Positions 53,988 through 62,184 of a DNA stretch of 64,000 nucleotides are shown piece after piece. This DNA comes from Haloarcula vallismortis ATCC 29715 (GTDB lineage Archaea > Halobacteriota > Halobacteria > Halobacteriales > Haloarculaceae): contig NZ_AOLQ01000065.1 in NCBI RefSeq assembly GCF_000337775.1, forward strand, positions 124,001 to 188,000. The letters are read 5' to 3'. The notes beneath the pieces were generated by a model. It was not told the origin of the DNA, did no database searches, and saw only the letters and a program-made list of their open reading frames with translations. The number at the start of each line of letters is the position of its first letter. The stretch's first letter is position 1. Made by a program: the position numbers and the translations under genes.

Positions 53988-54173
53988 ATGCAGGAGGCTT
54001 GGCTCCAACTGCAATGTCCGGCGTGTTCAGTTGCCTGGGAAGCGCAAGTGTCTGACCTCTCGGCTCCGGAGGCACAGTTCGTCTGTGACGACTGTGGGAG
54101 CGAGCGGTCGCTGTCGGAGTTTATGCGGACCGCCCGTGACCTCGAAGTGCTGCAGGAGTTTACCGAATCTTAG
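53988..54173 (+). CDS. Small zinc-ribbon protein (DUF7836-like)
   Basis: 61 aa, starting [19 protein letters not shown]. Cys pairs in CPAC and CDDC form a single zinc ribbon; the rest is a short helix ([18 protein letters not shown]). Related small haloarchaeal proteins are filed, from memory, as DUF7836. The start at 53988 was chosen over one eight codons upstream, which would put the inverted repeat inside the coding sequence. Convergent with pccX. Confidence 0.78.
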   Translation: MQEAWLQLQCPACSVAWEAQVSDLSAPEAQFVCDDCGSERSLSEFMRTARDLEVLQEFTES

Positions 54174-54481
54174 TACCGCGCTCGCGCCGCCGCCTTCCAC
54201 TCCTCGCCGCGTTTGACGTTGGCTGGAAGGCGGCGTTTGCCTGCGCTCGCCACCCGTCCGGCCAGCGTCCACTCGTCGACGTATTCAGCTGTCTGTCGCT
54301 GTGCTGTCGCCACGGCGGCCCGTTGGCAGTCAGTCACGTGGGCGCTAATCGCGGCAGTGATAGCCGCTGCCTCTGCCTGTGATGCGTCCGCCGGTATCGA
54401 CAGCGACAGCTCCGCCGGGTCCGCGCTGTCAGTGGGCAGCGCCGCCTCCGTGTCCGACTGTGGTGTATCCCGAGTCGCCAT
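54170..54481 (-). CDS. pccX: Propionyl-CoA carboxylase small subunit PccX-like
   Basis: 103 aa from the ATG at 54481. Features: [29 protein letters not shown], then DEWTLAGR and a basic C-terminus ending [14 protein letters not shown]. This resembles acyl-CoA carboxylase epsilon subunits and the PccX described as a third subunit of the Haloferax mediterranei propionyl-CoA carboxylase, also next to pccB. It starts one base after the pccB stop region, in the same transcript. Confidence 0.8.
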   Translation of the reverse strand: MATRDTPQSDTEAALPTDSADPAELSLSIPADASQAEAAAITAAISAHVTDCQRAAVATAQRQTAEYVDEWTLAGRVASAGKRRLPANVKRGEEWKAAARARY

Positions 54482-54482
54482 G

Positions 54483-56066
54483 TTACAGCGGGATGTTGCC
54501 GTGGTCTTTCGGCGGGGTGTCCTCACGCTTGCGCTCTAAGAGTTCGAGGTCCTGAATGAGGCGCTTGCGCGTGTCCTTCGGTTCGATGACGTCGTCGAGA
54601 TACCCCCGCTTTGCCGGTCCGTACGGATTGGCGAACTCGTCGCGGAACTCGTCCATCAGCTCCTGACGCCTAGCGTCTGGATCGTCGGCCTCCGCGATTT
54701 CGTTCCGATAGAGGATATTGACCGCCCCGCGGGGACCGAGCACCGCCATCTCCGAGCCGGGCCAGGCGTAGTTCACGTCGCTGCCCAGGAACTTCGAAGA
54801 CATGACGATGTACGCGCCGCCGTAGGCCTTCCGCACGACGACCGACAACAGCGGGACCGTCGCCTCAGCATATGCGTAGATGAGCTTTGCGCCCCGTCGG
54901 ATGATACCGTTGTGCTCCTGATCCGTGCCGGGCATGAATCCGGGCACGTCGACGAGCGTGAGAATGGGGATGTTGAACGAATCACAGAAGCGGACAAACC
55001 GGGCCGCTTTCTCCGCCGCATCGATGTCCAGCGTTCCCGCGCTCACGCGTGGCTGATTGGCGACGACGCCGACCGACTTGCCGTCCATCCGAGAGAAGCC
55101 CACGACGACGTTGCGCGCCCAGTTGCCGTGGACCTCGAAGAAGGAGTCTTCGTCGACAATCGAGTCGATGACCTTCGTCATGTCGTAGGGCTTGCGTGGG
55201 GCCGACGGAACGATATCAGTCACGCCGGGGATTTCCCGGTCAGGGTCGTCCCACGGCTTGACCCGCGGCGGGTCCTCCATGTTGTTTGCGGGGAGGTACG
55301 ACAGGAGGCGGCGGATATTTTCGAGTGCTTCCTCCTCTGACGGGTACGAGAAGTGAGCCACGCCGGATTTGGTGGAGTGCGAGCCCGCGCCGCCGAGTTC
55401 CTCTTTCGACACCTGTTCGCCGGTCACCGTCTCGATGACATCCGGCCCGGTGATGAACATATGGCTGGTGTCCTGCACCATGAAGGTGAAGTCAGTCAGG
55501 GCCGGGCTGTAGGTCGCGCCGCCGGCACACGGCCCCATGATGGCCGAAATCTGTGGGATAAGTCCGCTGGCTTTGGTGTTGCGCTCGAAGATCTTGGCGA
55601 AGCCGACGAGCGAGTCAACGCCCTCCTGAATGCGTGCGCCACCGGAGTCGTTGAGTCCGATGACCGGAACACCGTTCTCGATTGCCCGGTCCATCACCTT
55701 ACAGATTTTGTCGGCGACGACCTCGCCGACCGAGCCACCGAGCACGGTGAAGTCGTGGGCGAACAGGAACACCTTCCGACCGTCGACCTCACCGTAGCCG
55801 GTGACAACCGCATCACCGGCGAAACGCTTCTCCTCCATGCCGAAGTTCGTCGACCGGTGTTCGACGAACGGATCAACCTCGTTGAACGTGCCGTCGTCGA
55901 CGAGAAAGTCGATGCGCTCGCGGGCGGTCATCTTGCCTTTCTCGTGCTGGGACTCGATACGTGCTTCACCGCCCCCGAGTTCGGCTTCGGCTCGTTTCTG
56001 TCGCAACTCTTCGACTGCGTCGTCAGGCACCCCAGTCTCGTCCTCTGGTTCTTCCTGTTGACTCAT
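54483..56066 (-). CDS. pccB: Propionyl-/acyl-CoA carboxylase carboxyltransferase subunit
   Basis: 527 aa. Transfers the carboxyl group from biotin to propionyl- or acetyl-CoA. [75 protein letters not shown] and [13 protein letters not shown] are typical of PccB; the two oxyanion Gly-rich loops are intact. The ATG at 56066 gives the acidic haloarchaeal N-terminus. The biotin carboxylase (PccA) is not here, as in other haloarchaea where it is unlinked. One base separates it from the upstream reductase gene. Confidence 0.93.
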   Translation of the reverse strand: MSQQEEPEDETGVPDDAVEELRQKRAEAELGGGEARIESQHEKGKMTARERIDFLVDDGTFNEVDPFVEHRSTNFGMEEKRFAGDAVVTGYGEVDGRKVFLFAHDFTVLGGSVGEVVADKICKVMDRAIENGVPVIGLNDSGGARIQEGVDSLVGFAKIFERNTKASGLIPQISAIMGPCAGGATYSPALTDFTFMVQDTSHMFITGPDVIETVTGEQVSKEELGGAGSHSTKSGVAHFSYPSEEEALENIRRLLSYLPANNMEDPPRVKPWDDPDREIPGVTDIVPSAPRKPYDMTKVIDSIVDEDSFFEVHGNWARNVVVGFSRMDGKSVGVVANQPRVSAGTLDIDAAEKAARFVRFCDSFNIPILTLVDVPGFMPGTDQEHNGIIRRGAKLIYAYAEATVPLLSVVVRKAYGGAYIVMSSKFLGSDVNYAWPGSEMAVLGPRGAVNILYRNEIAEADDPDARRQELMDEFRDEFANPYGPAKRGYLDDVIEPKDTRKRLIQDLELLERKREDTPPKDHGNIPL

Positions 56067-56067
56067 C

Positions 56068-56811
56068 CTACCACTCCATCCCGCCGTTGACACCAAGTAC
56101 CTGTCCTGTCATGTAGCTCGATTCCTCGCTGGCAACGAACCGCACGATACCGGCGATGTCTTCGACGCGTGCGAACCGGTCGAGCGGAATCTCCCGTAGA
56201 ATCTTCTCCTGAACGCGCTCGGGCACCTCTTCTAACATATCGGTCTTGACGAAGCCCGGCGCGACGCAGTTCGCGGTTGAGCCCGTGTGTGCTAATTCAA
56301 GTGCAAGCGTCCGTGTAAATCCGAACAACCCGGATTTCGTCGTCGCATAGTTAGCCTGCCCGATGTTGCCCTGCTGGCCGACGACGCTAGAGATATTTAT
56401 GAGTCGGCCGTGTTCGGCGTCGCGAATGTCATCGTAGAAGGCTTTTGTCCCGTTGAACACACCACCGAGGTTGACATCGATCACCGTCTCCCAGTCGTCA
56501 CGGCTCATGTTCTCGAACTTCTTATCGATAGTAATACCAGCATTGTTGACGAGCACGTCCGCGGAACCGAACTCGTCAGCCACCCTCTCACGCATTGCCC
56601 GGACTTCCTCGAGTTTCGCCACGTCGGCCTGCGCCGTGATAGCAGTGCCGCCGCTTTCGCGGATGTCCTCGACGACGGCACGGGCTTCCGCCTCCGAGGA
56701 CCGGTAATTGACGACGACGTTAGCCCCGTGAGCACCGAGATCTTTGGCGATGCCGCGGCCAATACCGCGTGAGGACCCAGTGACGACACAGGTTTGATTA
56801 TCCAGGTTCAT
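56068..56811 (-). CDS. phaB: 3-ketoacyl-CoA reductase PhaB/FabG type
   Basis: 247 aa short-chain dehydrogenase. TGSSRGIGRGIA (cofactor), NNAGITIDKKFENMS, INISSVVGQQGNIGQANYATTKSG (catalytic Ser, Tyr, Lys) and VNGGMEW at the end match NADPH-dependent acetoacetyl-CoA reductases and FabG. In haloarchaea, which lack classic fatty acid synthesis, such enzymes serve as PhaB for polyhydroxyalkanoate. First gene of phaB-pccB-pccX. FabG is the alternative name; no PHA synthase gene is in view. Confidence 0.87.
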   Translation of the reverse strand: MNLDNQTCVVTGSSRGIGRGIAKDLGAHGANVVVNYRSSEAEARAVVEDIRESGGTAITAQADVAKLEEVRAMRERVADEFGSADVLVNNAGITIDKKFENMSRDDWETVIDVNLGGVFNGTKAFYDDIRDAEHGRLINISSVVGQQGNIGQANYATTKSGLFGFTRTLALELAHTGSTANCVAPGFVKTDMLEEVPERVQEKILREIPLDRFARVEDIAGIVRFVASEESSYMTGQVLGVNGGMEW

Positions 56812-56855
56812 TTGTGATTGATAGGAGCCCTGTTGCTTCGTACGCTCATCACCTA

Positions 56856-56877
56856 ATCTGGCAAAGCACAGCCAGAT
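56856..56877. promoter_or_regulatory. Inverted repeat upstream of phaB
   Basis: ATCTGGC at 56856-56862 and GCCAGAT at 56871-56877, a perfect 7-bp dyad with an 8-base spacer, 45 bases before the phaB start, inside a markedly AT-rich 218-base gap (56812-57029). Candidate operator for the divergent promoters; no gene seen in the gap. Confidence 0.4.
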
Positions 56878-56998
56878 AATAGTTCTCCTAATACAACATT
56901 AAACGACAGATTTAGAATATAATGATATCCCTATTACAGGAGAAATGACGGCCAGAAGACAAACTCACGAGGGAAGCAAAGTGAGAACGCCAAATCTT

Positions 56999-57012
56999 TT
57001 AGGATGGCCTAA
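56999..57012. promoter_or_regulatory. Iron-box dyad 5 (TTAGG-ATGG-CCTAA)
   Basis: Perfect dyad ending 17 bases before the ATG at 57030, with the AT-rich AAATCTTTT just upstream as a likely TATA region. Confidence 0.8.
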
Positions 57013-57029
57013 AGAGGTGGAGTCAGTAC

Positions 57030-58193
57030 ATGACAGCCGACATCTGCGTAATGGTGCCGACGATTCGAAATCACGAATGCATGCGGTCGTACTTCCAGAA
57101 CGCCCGGGACCACGGCTTCGATCTCGACCGATTGTTCGTCGTACTCATCACGGAGGACTTCTGTGACACCGAAGCAATGGCACAGATGCTCGACGAGGAG
57201 GGCGTCGACGGAGCCGTCTACGACGGGACCGCGCGCGAGACGTGGTTCGAAACCCACGGCGCGAGCGAATACTCGCATCTTATCCCCGAAGCAAGTCACG
57301 CCCAGACCTCGTTTGGCCTCCTCTACATGTGGGCCAACGACTACGAGTACGGCGTGTTCATCGACGACGACACGCTGCCACACGAGGACGCTGACTTCTT
57401 CGGGACGCACATGGAGAACCTCGCCTACGAGGGCGAGATCGAGACGGTCAGCTCTGACGAACAGTGGGTCAACGTTCTCTACCAGAACGAAGACGAGCAC
57501 GGCCTCTACCCGCGCGGGTACCCCTACGCCGCGATGGACGAGGCGGTCGAGACCGAAACTACCGAGGTCGACGACGTGGTCGCCTCACAGGGCCTCTGGA
57601 CGAACGTGCCCGACCTCGACGCCGTTCGCATCCTGATGGACGGCGACCTCAAGGGACAGGCCCAGACCCGTACTAGCGGAGCGGACTTCGGCGAGGACTT
57701 CGTCGCCGCCGAGGGCCAGTACCTCACCGTCTGCTCGATGAACCTCGCGTTCCGCCGCGAAGTCATCCCGGCGTTCTACCAGCTCCCGATGGACGACAAC
57801 GAGTGGGACGTCGGCCGCTTCGACGACATCTGGTCGGGTGTGTTCCTCAAGCGGGCCTGTGACGTGCTGGGCAAACAGATCTACAACGGCGACCCGCTGT
57901 GCGAGCATAATAAAGCGCCCCGTTCGACGTTCTCGGACCTCACGAACGAGGTTCACGGGCTCGAACTCAACGAGCACGTCTGGGAGATCGTCGACGATGC
58001 CGGCGCCGGTGCCGATTCCTACGCCGAGGTGTTCGATGCAATCGCCACGGCGATGGCCAACGGCGATTTCAGCGACTGGGAAAACGGTGCGTTCCTTAAC
58101 TACTGCGGCGAATTCATGCTCGACTGGCTGGAATGTCTCGACGAACTGGACGCCGCTGCGGCAGAACAGGTCCCCGCGACCGCCGACGACTAG
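57030..58193 (+). CDS. RGP/UDP-arabinopyranose-mutase-like protein (annotated elsewhere as alpha-1,4-glucan-protein synthase)
   Basis: 387 aa, cytoplasmic. Homologous to plant reversibly glycosylated polypeptides: the DDD motif is at residues 112-114 (GVFIDDDTLP), followed by YPRGYPYAAMDE, SQGLWTNVPDLDA, VCSMNLAFRREV, GRFDDIWSGVFLK and CEHNKAPRSTF. Plant members isomerise UDP-arabinose rings and become self-glycosylated. An iron-type dyad lies in its promoter and the next operon is an Fe3+-type ABC transporter 37 bases on. The role here is unknown; the family call is good. Confidence 0.85.
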   Translation: MTADICVMVPTIRNHECMRSYFQNARDHGFDLDRLFVVLITEDFCDTEAMAQMLDEEGVDGAVYDGTARETWFETHGASEYSHLIPEASHAQTSFGLLYMWANDYEYGVFIDDDTLPHEDADFFGTHMENLAYEGEIETVSSDEQWVNVLYQNEDEHGLYPRGYPYAAMDEAVETETTEVDDVVASQGLWTNVPDLDAVRILMDGDLKGQAQTRTSGADFGEDFVAAEGQYLTVCSMNLAFRREVIPAFYQLPMDDNEWDVGRFDDIWSGVFLKRACDVLGKQIYNGDPLCEHNKAPRSTFSDLTNEVHGLELNEHVWEIVDDAGAGADSYAEVFDAIATAMANGDFSDWENGAFLNYCGEFMLDWLECLDELDAAAAEQVPATADD

Positions 58194-58208
58194 AAAGGCC
58201 TAAGTTGT

Positions 58209-58222
58209 TTAGGCAACCCTAA
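58209..58222. promoter_or_regulatory. Iron-box dyad 6 (TTAGG-CAAC-CCTAA)
   Basis: Perfect dyad, extended by T and A on the flanks, 8 bases before the ATG at 58231. It sits in the 37-base gap after the RGP-like gene, so the transporter has its own switch even if read through from upstream. Confidence 0.82.
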
Positions 58223-58230
58223 ATCAAACA

Positions 58231-59430
58231 ATGAGTGATTCTAACGATATGACGGAACGTAACTCGACGCAGTCACGACGACGCTTCCTTGCGCTGGGCG
58301 GTGCAACTGGCGCGGCAGCGCTTGCCGGTTGTTCCAGTATTCTCGGTGGTGGTGACGGCGGTGACGGTGGAAGTGGTGAAACTGATACCGGGGTCGGTCA
58401 GGTCTCCCTATCTGATTTCCGGGGCTCCGGCCCCTTAGTGGCACAGCGGGACGCCCCCGGCGGCACCTCTATCGAGGAGCTTCCGGACCTCAGCGGCGAA
58501 CTGACGCTGTATCTCGGCGGTGGTGAAGGTGGACTGTATCTCGATCTCATCGAACTGCTCGAACAGCGGTATCCGGATTTCACGGCGAACCACCGGCTCG
58601 AAGCCTCCGGCGACCTCGCGAACACGATTATCGAGGAAAACGAGGCAGGTGCAAGCCCCGCCGACGTGTTCATGTCCATCGACGCCGGCTCGCTCGGTGC
58701 CGTGGCGAACGCCGGCGCGACCGCGAGCCTCCCCGAGGAGGCCCTTTCGACGGTCCCCGAAGCGTATCAGGACAGCGAGGGCCGCTGGGTCGGTATCGCC
58801 GGCCGCGCCCGAGCGATTCCGTACAACACGAACGAGGTCGCTGAATCGGATATCCCGTCGACGGTCCAGGAGTTCCCCGAGGCAGCCGCACTCGAAAACA
58901 GCATGGGCTGGGCGCCGAGTTACGGCGCGTTCCAGTCTTTTGTCACCGCGATGCGGCTCATCCGCGGCGACGACGAGACGATGTCGTGGCTCCAGGCGAT
59001 GCAGGACCACGGTATCACCACCTACGACGACGAGTTCCGCGTCTCCAACGCCTGCGCCGACGGGGAACTCACCGCCGGCTTCGCCAACCACTATTACACG
59101 CTTCGAGTCCAGTCCGCCCGCGAAAGCTCGCCGATCGGCCTCGCGTTCACCGAGGGGGACGCCGGCGCGCTCGTCAACGTCTCGGGCCTCGAAATCATCA
59201 ACGGAACCGACAACGCGGACCTGGCATCGAACTTCGTCCGGCACGTCCTCTCAGCTGAGGCACAGGAGTTCTTCGCCACCCGAACGTTCGCGTACCCGAT
59301 GATTCCGGGCGTTGCACCGGTCGGCGACCTGCCGCGTATCGACGAGCTGAACCCGCCGGACATCAACCTGACCGAACTGGCTGACGTGGCCGGAACAGTC
59401 GACTTACTACGGGACGCAGGCGTCCTCTAA
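58231..59430 (+). CDS. Fe3+-type ABC transporter substrate-binding lipoprotein
   Basis: 399 aa. Tat motif (SRRRFLALGG) and lipobox ending at Cys34 (ALAGC), a Gly/Asp-rich linker, then a class II periplasmic fold: LTLYLGGGEGGLYLDLIELLEQRYPDF, PADVFMSIDAGSLGAVANAG, GRARAIPYNTNE and AFVNHYY-like FANHYYTLRV. This is the FbpA/AfuA pattern for ferric iron. First of three genes for a complete transporter. A second ATG at 58249 is possible. Its operator is dyad 6. Confidence 0.9.
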   Translation: MSDSNDMTERNSTQSRRRFLALGGATGAAALAGCSSILGGGDGGDGGSGETDTGVGQVSLSDFRGSGPLVAQRDAPGGTSIEELPDLSGELTLYLGGGEGGLYLDLIELLEQRYPDFTANHRLEASGDLANTIIEENEAGASPADVFMSIDAGSLGAVANAGATASLPEEALSTVPEAYQDSEGRWVGIAGRARAIPYNTNEVAESDIPSTVQEFPEAAALENSMGWAPSYGAFQSFVTAMRLIRGDDETMSWLQAMQDHGITTYDDEFRVSNACADGELTAGFANHYYTLRVQSARESSPIGLAFTEGDAGALVNVSGLEIINGTDNADLASNFVRHVLSAEAQEFFATRTFAYPMIPGVAPVGDLPRIDELNPPDINLTELADVAGTVDLLRDAGVL

Positions 59431-59431
59431 T

Positions 59432-61054
59432 ATGGGCACCAAGGACCGCTACGAGCGGCTTCGGGAGCAGGCGACGGCGTCGGAACGAGACTCGTCTCCG
59501 CAGACGCTGCTCGCAGTGGTCTCGCTCGCGATCTCGCTGCTGTTACTGGCACCGCTGGTCTGGGTGTTTCTCCGAGCAGGCGAAATCGAGTTCGCGCGTG
59601 CGATGGAACTGGTGACCAGCGACACGACTGTTTCGGTGACGCTGAACACGCTGGCGCTGGTGACTGGTGTCACCGTCGCGTCGATTTTCATTGGCGTCCC
59701 GCTGGCGATTCTCACCGCCCAGACAGACCTGCCGTTCAAGCGGTTCTGGACGATTACGTCCGCGCTGCCACTGGTCGTCCCGAGCTACATCGGGGCCTTC
59801 GCGTTCGTTTCGGCCTTTGGCCCCCGTGGCGTCCTCGCGGACCTACTCGCGCCGCTCGGTATCGATCAGATACCGACGATATACGGCCTGCACGGCGCGA
59901 TACTTGTGCTGACACTGTTTACGTACCCGTACGTGTTCCTGACCACGCGCGCGTCGCTGCTGTCGTTCGACGGGACCGTCGTCGAGGCCGCCCGGACGCT
60001 GAATCACACGCGCTGGGAGGCGTTCCGTCGCGTCACGTTGCCACAGATCGCGCCGGGTATCGCCGCCGGCGCCCTGCTGGTGGCGCTGTACGCGCTTTCG
60101 GACTTCGGGACACCAGCGATTATGCAGTACGACGTGTTTACCCGGATGATCTACAACGAGTTCGGGGCCCGCCGACTGGACTACGCCTCCGTGCTTTCGA
60201 TGCTGTTGCTCGTGATGGCGCTCGGTATCCTCGCTGTCGAGTCCCGCCTCAATGCCGGGCGAGACGGTGCCTACGTCAGCAGCGGTTCGCGCCGGCCCGG
60301 ACTCATCAGGCTCGGGTACTGGAAGGTCCCGGCACTGCTGTTTTGCGGTACTATCGCGTCGCTGTGTCTGGTATTGCCGATCGGTATTCTGGTTCAGTGG
60401 CTCCTCCGGTCCGGGACGGGCTACAGTGGCGGTGGCTTCGCGTTCGATGCCGCCTATGCCTGGAACTCGGTCGGCCTTGCGGCCGCCGCGGCCGCCATCT
60501 GTGTCGTGGCAGCGCTCCCGATAGCGTATCTCTCCGCCCGCGGGAGTTCGGGCTTCTCGTCGCTTCCCGAGCGGGCCACGTACGTCGGCTACGCCGTCCC
60601 GGGTGTCGTGCTCGGTCTGGCGCTCGTGTATCTCGGACTCCGGTACGTCCCTTTCCTGTACCAGAGCGTCATCCTGCTGGTGTTTGCCTACGTGATTCGG
60701 TTCCTCCCGCAGGCCGTCGGGACGACTGAATCCTCGATTCTTCAGGTCGATCCGAGCTACATCGAGGCGGCGCGGTCGCTTGGCTACCACCCACTTTCGG
60801 CGTTTCGGAAGGTCGTCTTACCGCTCGTCGCGCCGGGTATCGCCGCCGGAGCCGCGCTGGTGTTCCTGACGACCATGAAGGAATTGCCGGCAACGCTGAT
60901 GTTACGCCCGACGGGCTTCGAAACCTTCGTCACGTACATCTGGCTCGTCCAGGGTGCCGGCTACTACGGACAGGCTGCGGTTCCGGCTCTCGTGCTCGTT
61001 GGCCTTTCCGGACTCTCCATGCTGGTCATTCTTCGACGGGAGGACACAAGCTAA
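59432..61054 (+). CDS. Fe3+-type ABC transporter permease (two fused halves)
   Basis: 540 aa, about twelve membrane helices in two similar halves. Each half has an EAA loop for the ATPase: EAARTLNHTRWEAFRRVTLP near residue 183 and EAARSLGYHPLSAFRKVVLP near residue 441. This FbpB layout is typical of ferric and thiamine importers. One base after the binding-protein gene and overlapping the ATPase gene (TAATG). Confidence 0.93.
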   Translation: MGTKDRYERLREQATASERDSSPQTLLAVVSLAISLLLLAPLVWVFLRAGEIEFARAMELVTSDTTVSVTLNTLALVTGVTVASIFIGVPLAILTAQTDLPFKRFWTITSALPLVVPSYIGAFAFVSAFGPRGVLADLLAPLGIDQIPTIYGLHGAILVLTLFTYPYVFLTTRASLLSFDGTVVEAARTLNHTRWEAFRRVTLPQIAPGIAAGALLVALYALSDFGTPAIMQYDVFTRMIYNEFGARRLDYASVLSMLLLVMALGILAVESRLNAGRDGAYVSSGSRRPGLIRLGYWKVPALLFCGTIASLCLVLPIGILVQWLLRSGTGYSGGGFAFDAAYAWNSVGLAAAAAAICVVAALPIAYLSARGSSGFSSLPERATYVGYAVPGVVLGLALVYLGLRYVPFLYQSVILLVFAYVIRFLPQAVGTTESSILQVDPSYIEAARSLGYHPLSAFRKVVLPLVAPGIAAGAALVFLTTMKELPATLMLRPTGFETFVTYIWLVQGAGYYGQAAVPALVLVGLSGLSMLVILRREDTS

Positions 61055-62184
61055 TGTCTCGACAAACACGCACACAGCAAACATCGGACTTCGACGACGT
61101 GGACGCAGCGGTAGCCAACCCGAACCGGACCGTCTTGGAACTGGACGGCGTCTCCAAGGACTACGGGCAGGAACTCGCCGTCGAGAACCTCTCGCTCGAC
61201 GTGAAAGATGGCGAACTGCTGACACTACTGGGGCCGTCTGGCTGCGGGAAGACGACGACGCTCCGGATGATTGCTGGGCTGGAACGCCCCTCGGGCGGGC
61301 AGATATCAATCGCCGATGAGGTCATCGCCGACGGCTCCTCGTTCCGGAAGCCCGAGGAACGCAACGTCGGCATCGTCTTTCAGGACTACGCCCTGTTCCC
61401 GCACCTCACCGTCGCCGAGAACATCGCCTTCGGCCTGACCGAGATGGACGAGGAGGCCGTCGGCGAACGGGTCGACGAACTGCTCGAACTAGTCGACCTC
61501 TCGGCCCATCACGACAAGATGCCGAGCCAGCTTTCGGGCGGCCAGCAGCAGCGCGTCGCACTCGCACGCTCACTGGCCCCGGAACCGGACGTCCTCCTGC
61601 TCGACGAGCCGTTCTCGAACCTGGACGTGCGCCTGCGCGTCGAGATGCGCGAGGAGGTCCGCAAAATACTGAAGCGGGCCGGCGTCACGGCCATCTCCGT
61701 GACCCACGACCAGGAGGAGGCCCTCTCGATAAGCGACCGCGTCGCCATCATGAACGATGGAACCATCGCTCAGATTGGTGACCCCGCGGAGGTGTTCGAG
61801 AACCCCGAGAGCCGCTTCGTCGCGAGCTTCCTCGGCCAGGCGAGTTTCCTCTCGGCCCGGGTGACCAACGACCGTATCGAGACAGGGCTGGGCTCGTTCG
61901 ATGTCGAGTTGCTGAACGGGCCAGTCGCAGCGTACAACGGGGCAATGGTAGATGTGCTCGTCCGGCCCGACGACCTGCAGGCGATGCCGACAAACGAGTC
62001 CAAGGCCGACGGCTACGTCGTCCACCGCCAGTACAACGGCCCCTCGTTCGTCTACCGGGTCGAACTCCACAGCGGCGACGTCGTCCACTGCATGCACAAC
62101 CACGTCGAGACGTTCGAACCGGGCCAGCCCGTCGAAGTTGATCTGGTCGCCGACCACGACCTGGCCTGGTATCCGACGGAATGA
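61054..62184 (+). CDS. Fe3+-type ABC transporter ATP-binding protein
   Basis: 376 aa. Walker A GPSGCGKTT, Q-loop VFQDYALFPHLTV, signature LSGGQQQRVALARSLA, Walker B LLLDEPFSNLD, and the switch His in VTHDQEEA are intact. The C-terminal 120 residues form a TOBE-like regulatory domain (DVLVRPDDLQAMP). FbpC/PotA-type. Its stop overlaps the next gene's start by 4 bases. Confidence 0.94.
   Translation: MSRQTRTQQTSDFDDVDAAVANPNRTVLELDGVSKDYGQELAVENLSLDVKDGELLTLLGPSGCGKTTTLRMIAGLERPSGGQISIADEVIADGSSFRKPEERNVGIVFQDYALFPHLTVAENIAFGLTEMDEEAVGERVDELLELVDLSAHHDKMPSQLSGGQQQRVALARSLAPEPDVLLLDEPFSNLDVRLRVEMREEVRKILKRAGVTAISVTHDQEEALSISDRVAIMNDGTIAQIGDPAEVFENPESRFVASFLGQASFLSARVTNDRIETGLGSFDVELLNGPVAAYNGAMVDVLVRPDDLQAMPTNESKADGYVVHRQYNGPSFVYRVELHSGDVVHCMHNHVETFEPGQPVEVDLVADHDLAWYPTE

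Noticed and set aside
56945-57166. Plus-strand frame starting before the RGP-like gene
   Set aside because: It overlaps the true gene in another frame and spans the iron-box operator; no similarity seen.
58190-58203. Possible seventh iron dyad just before dyad 6
   Set aside because: Only the right half (CCTAA) is good; the left half CTAGA matches the consensus at 3 of 5 bases and includes the stop codon of the RGP-like gene.
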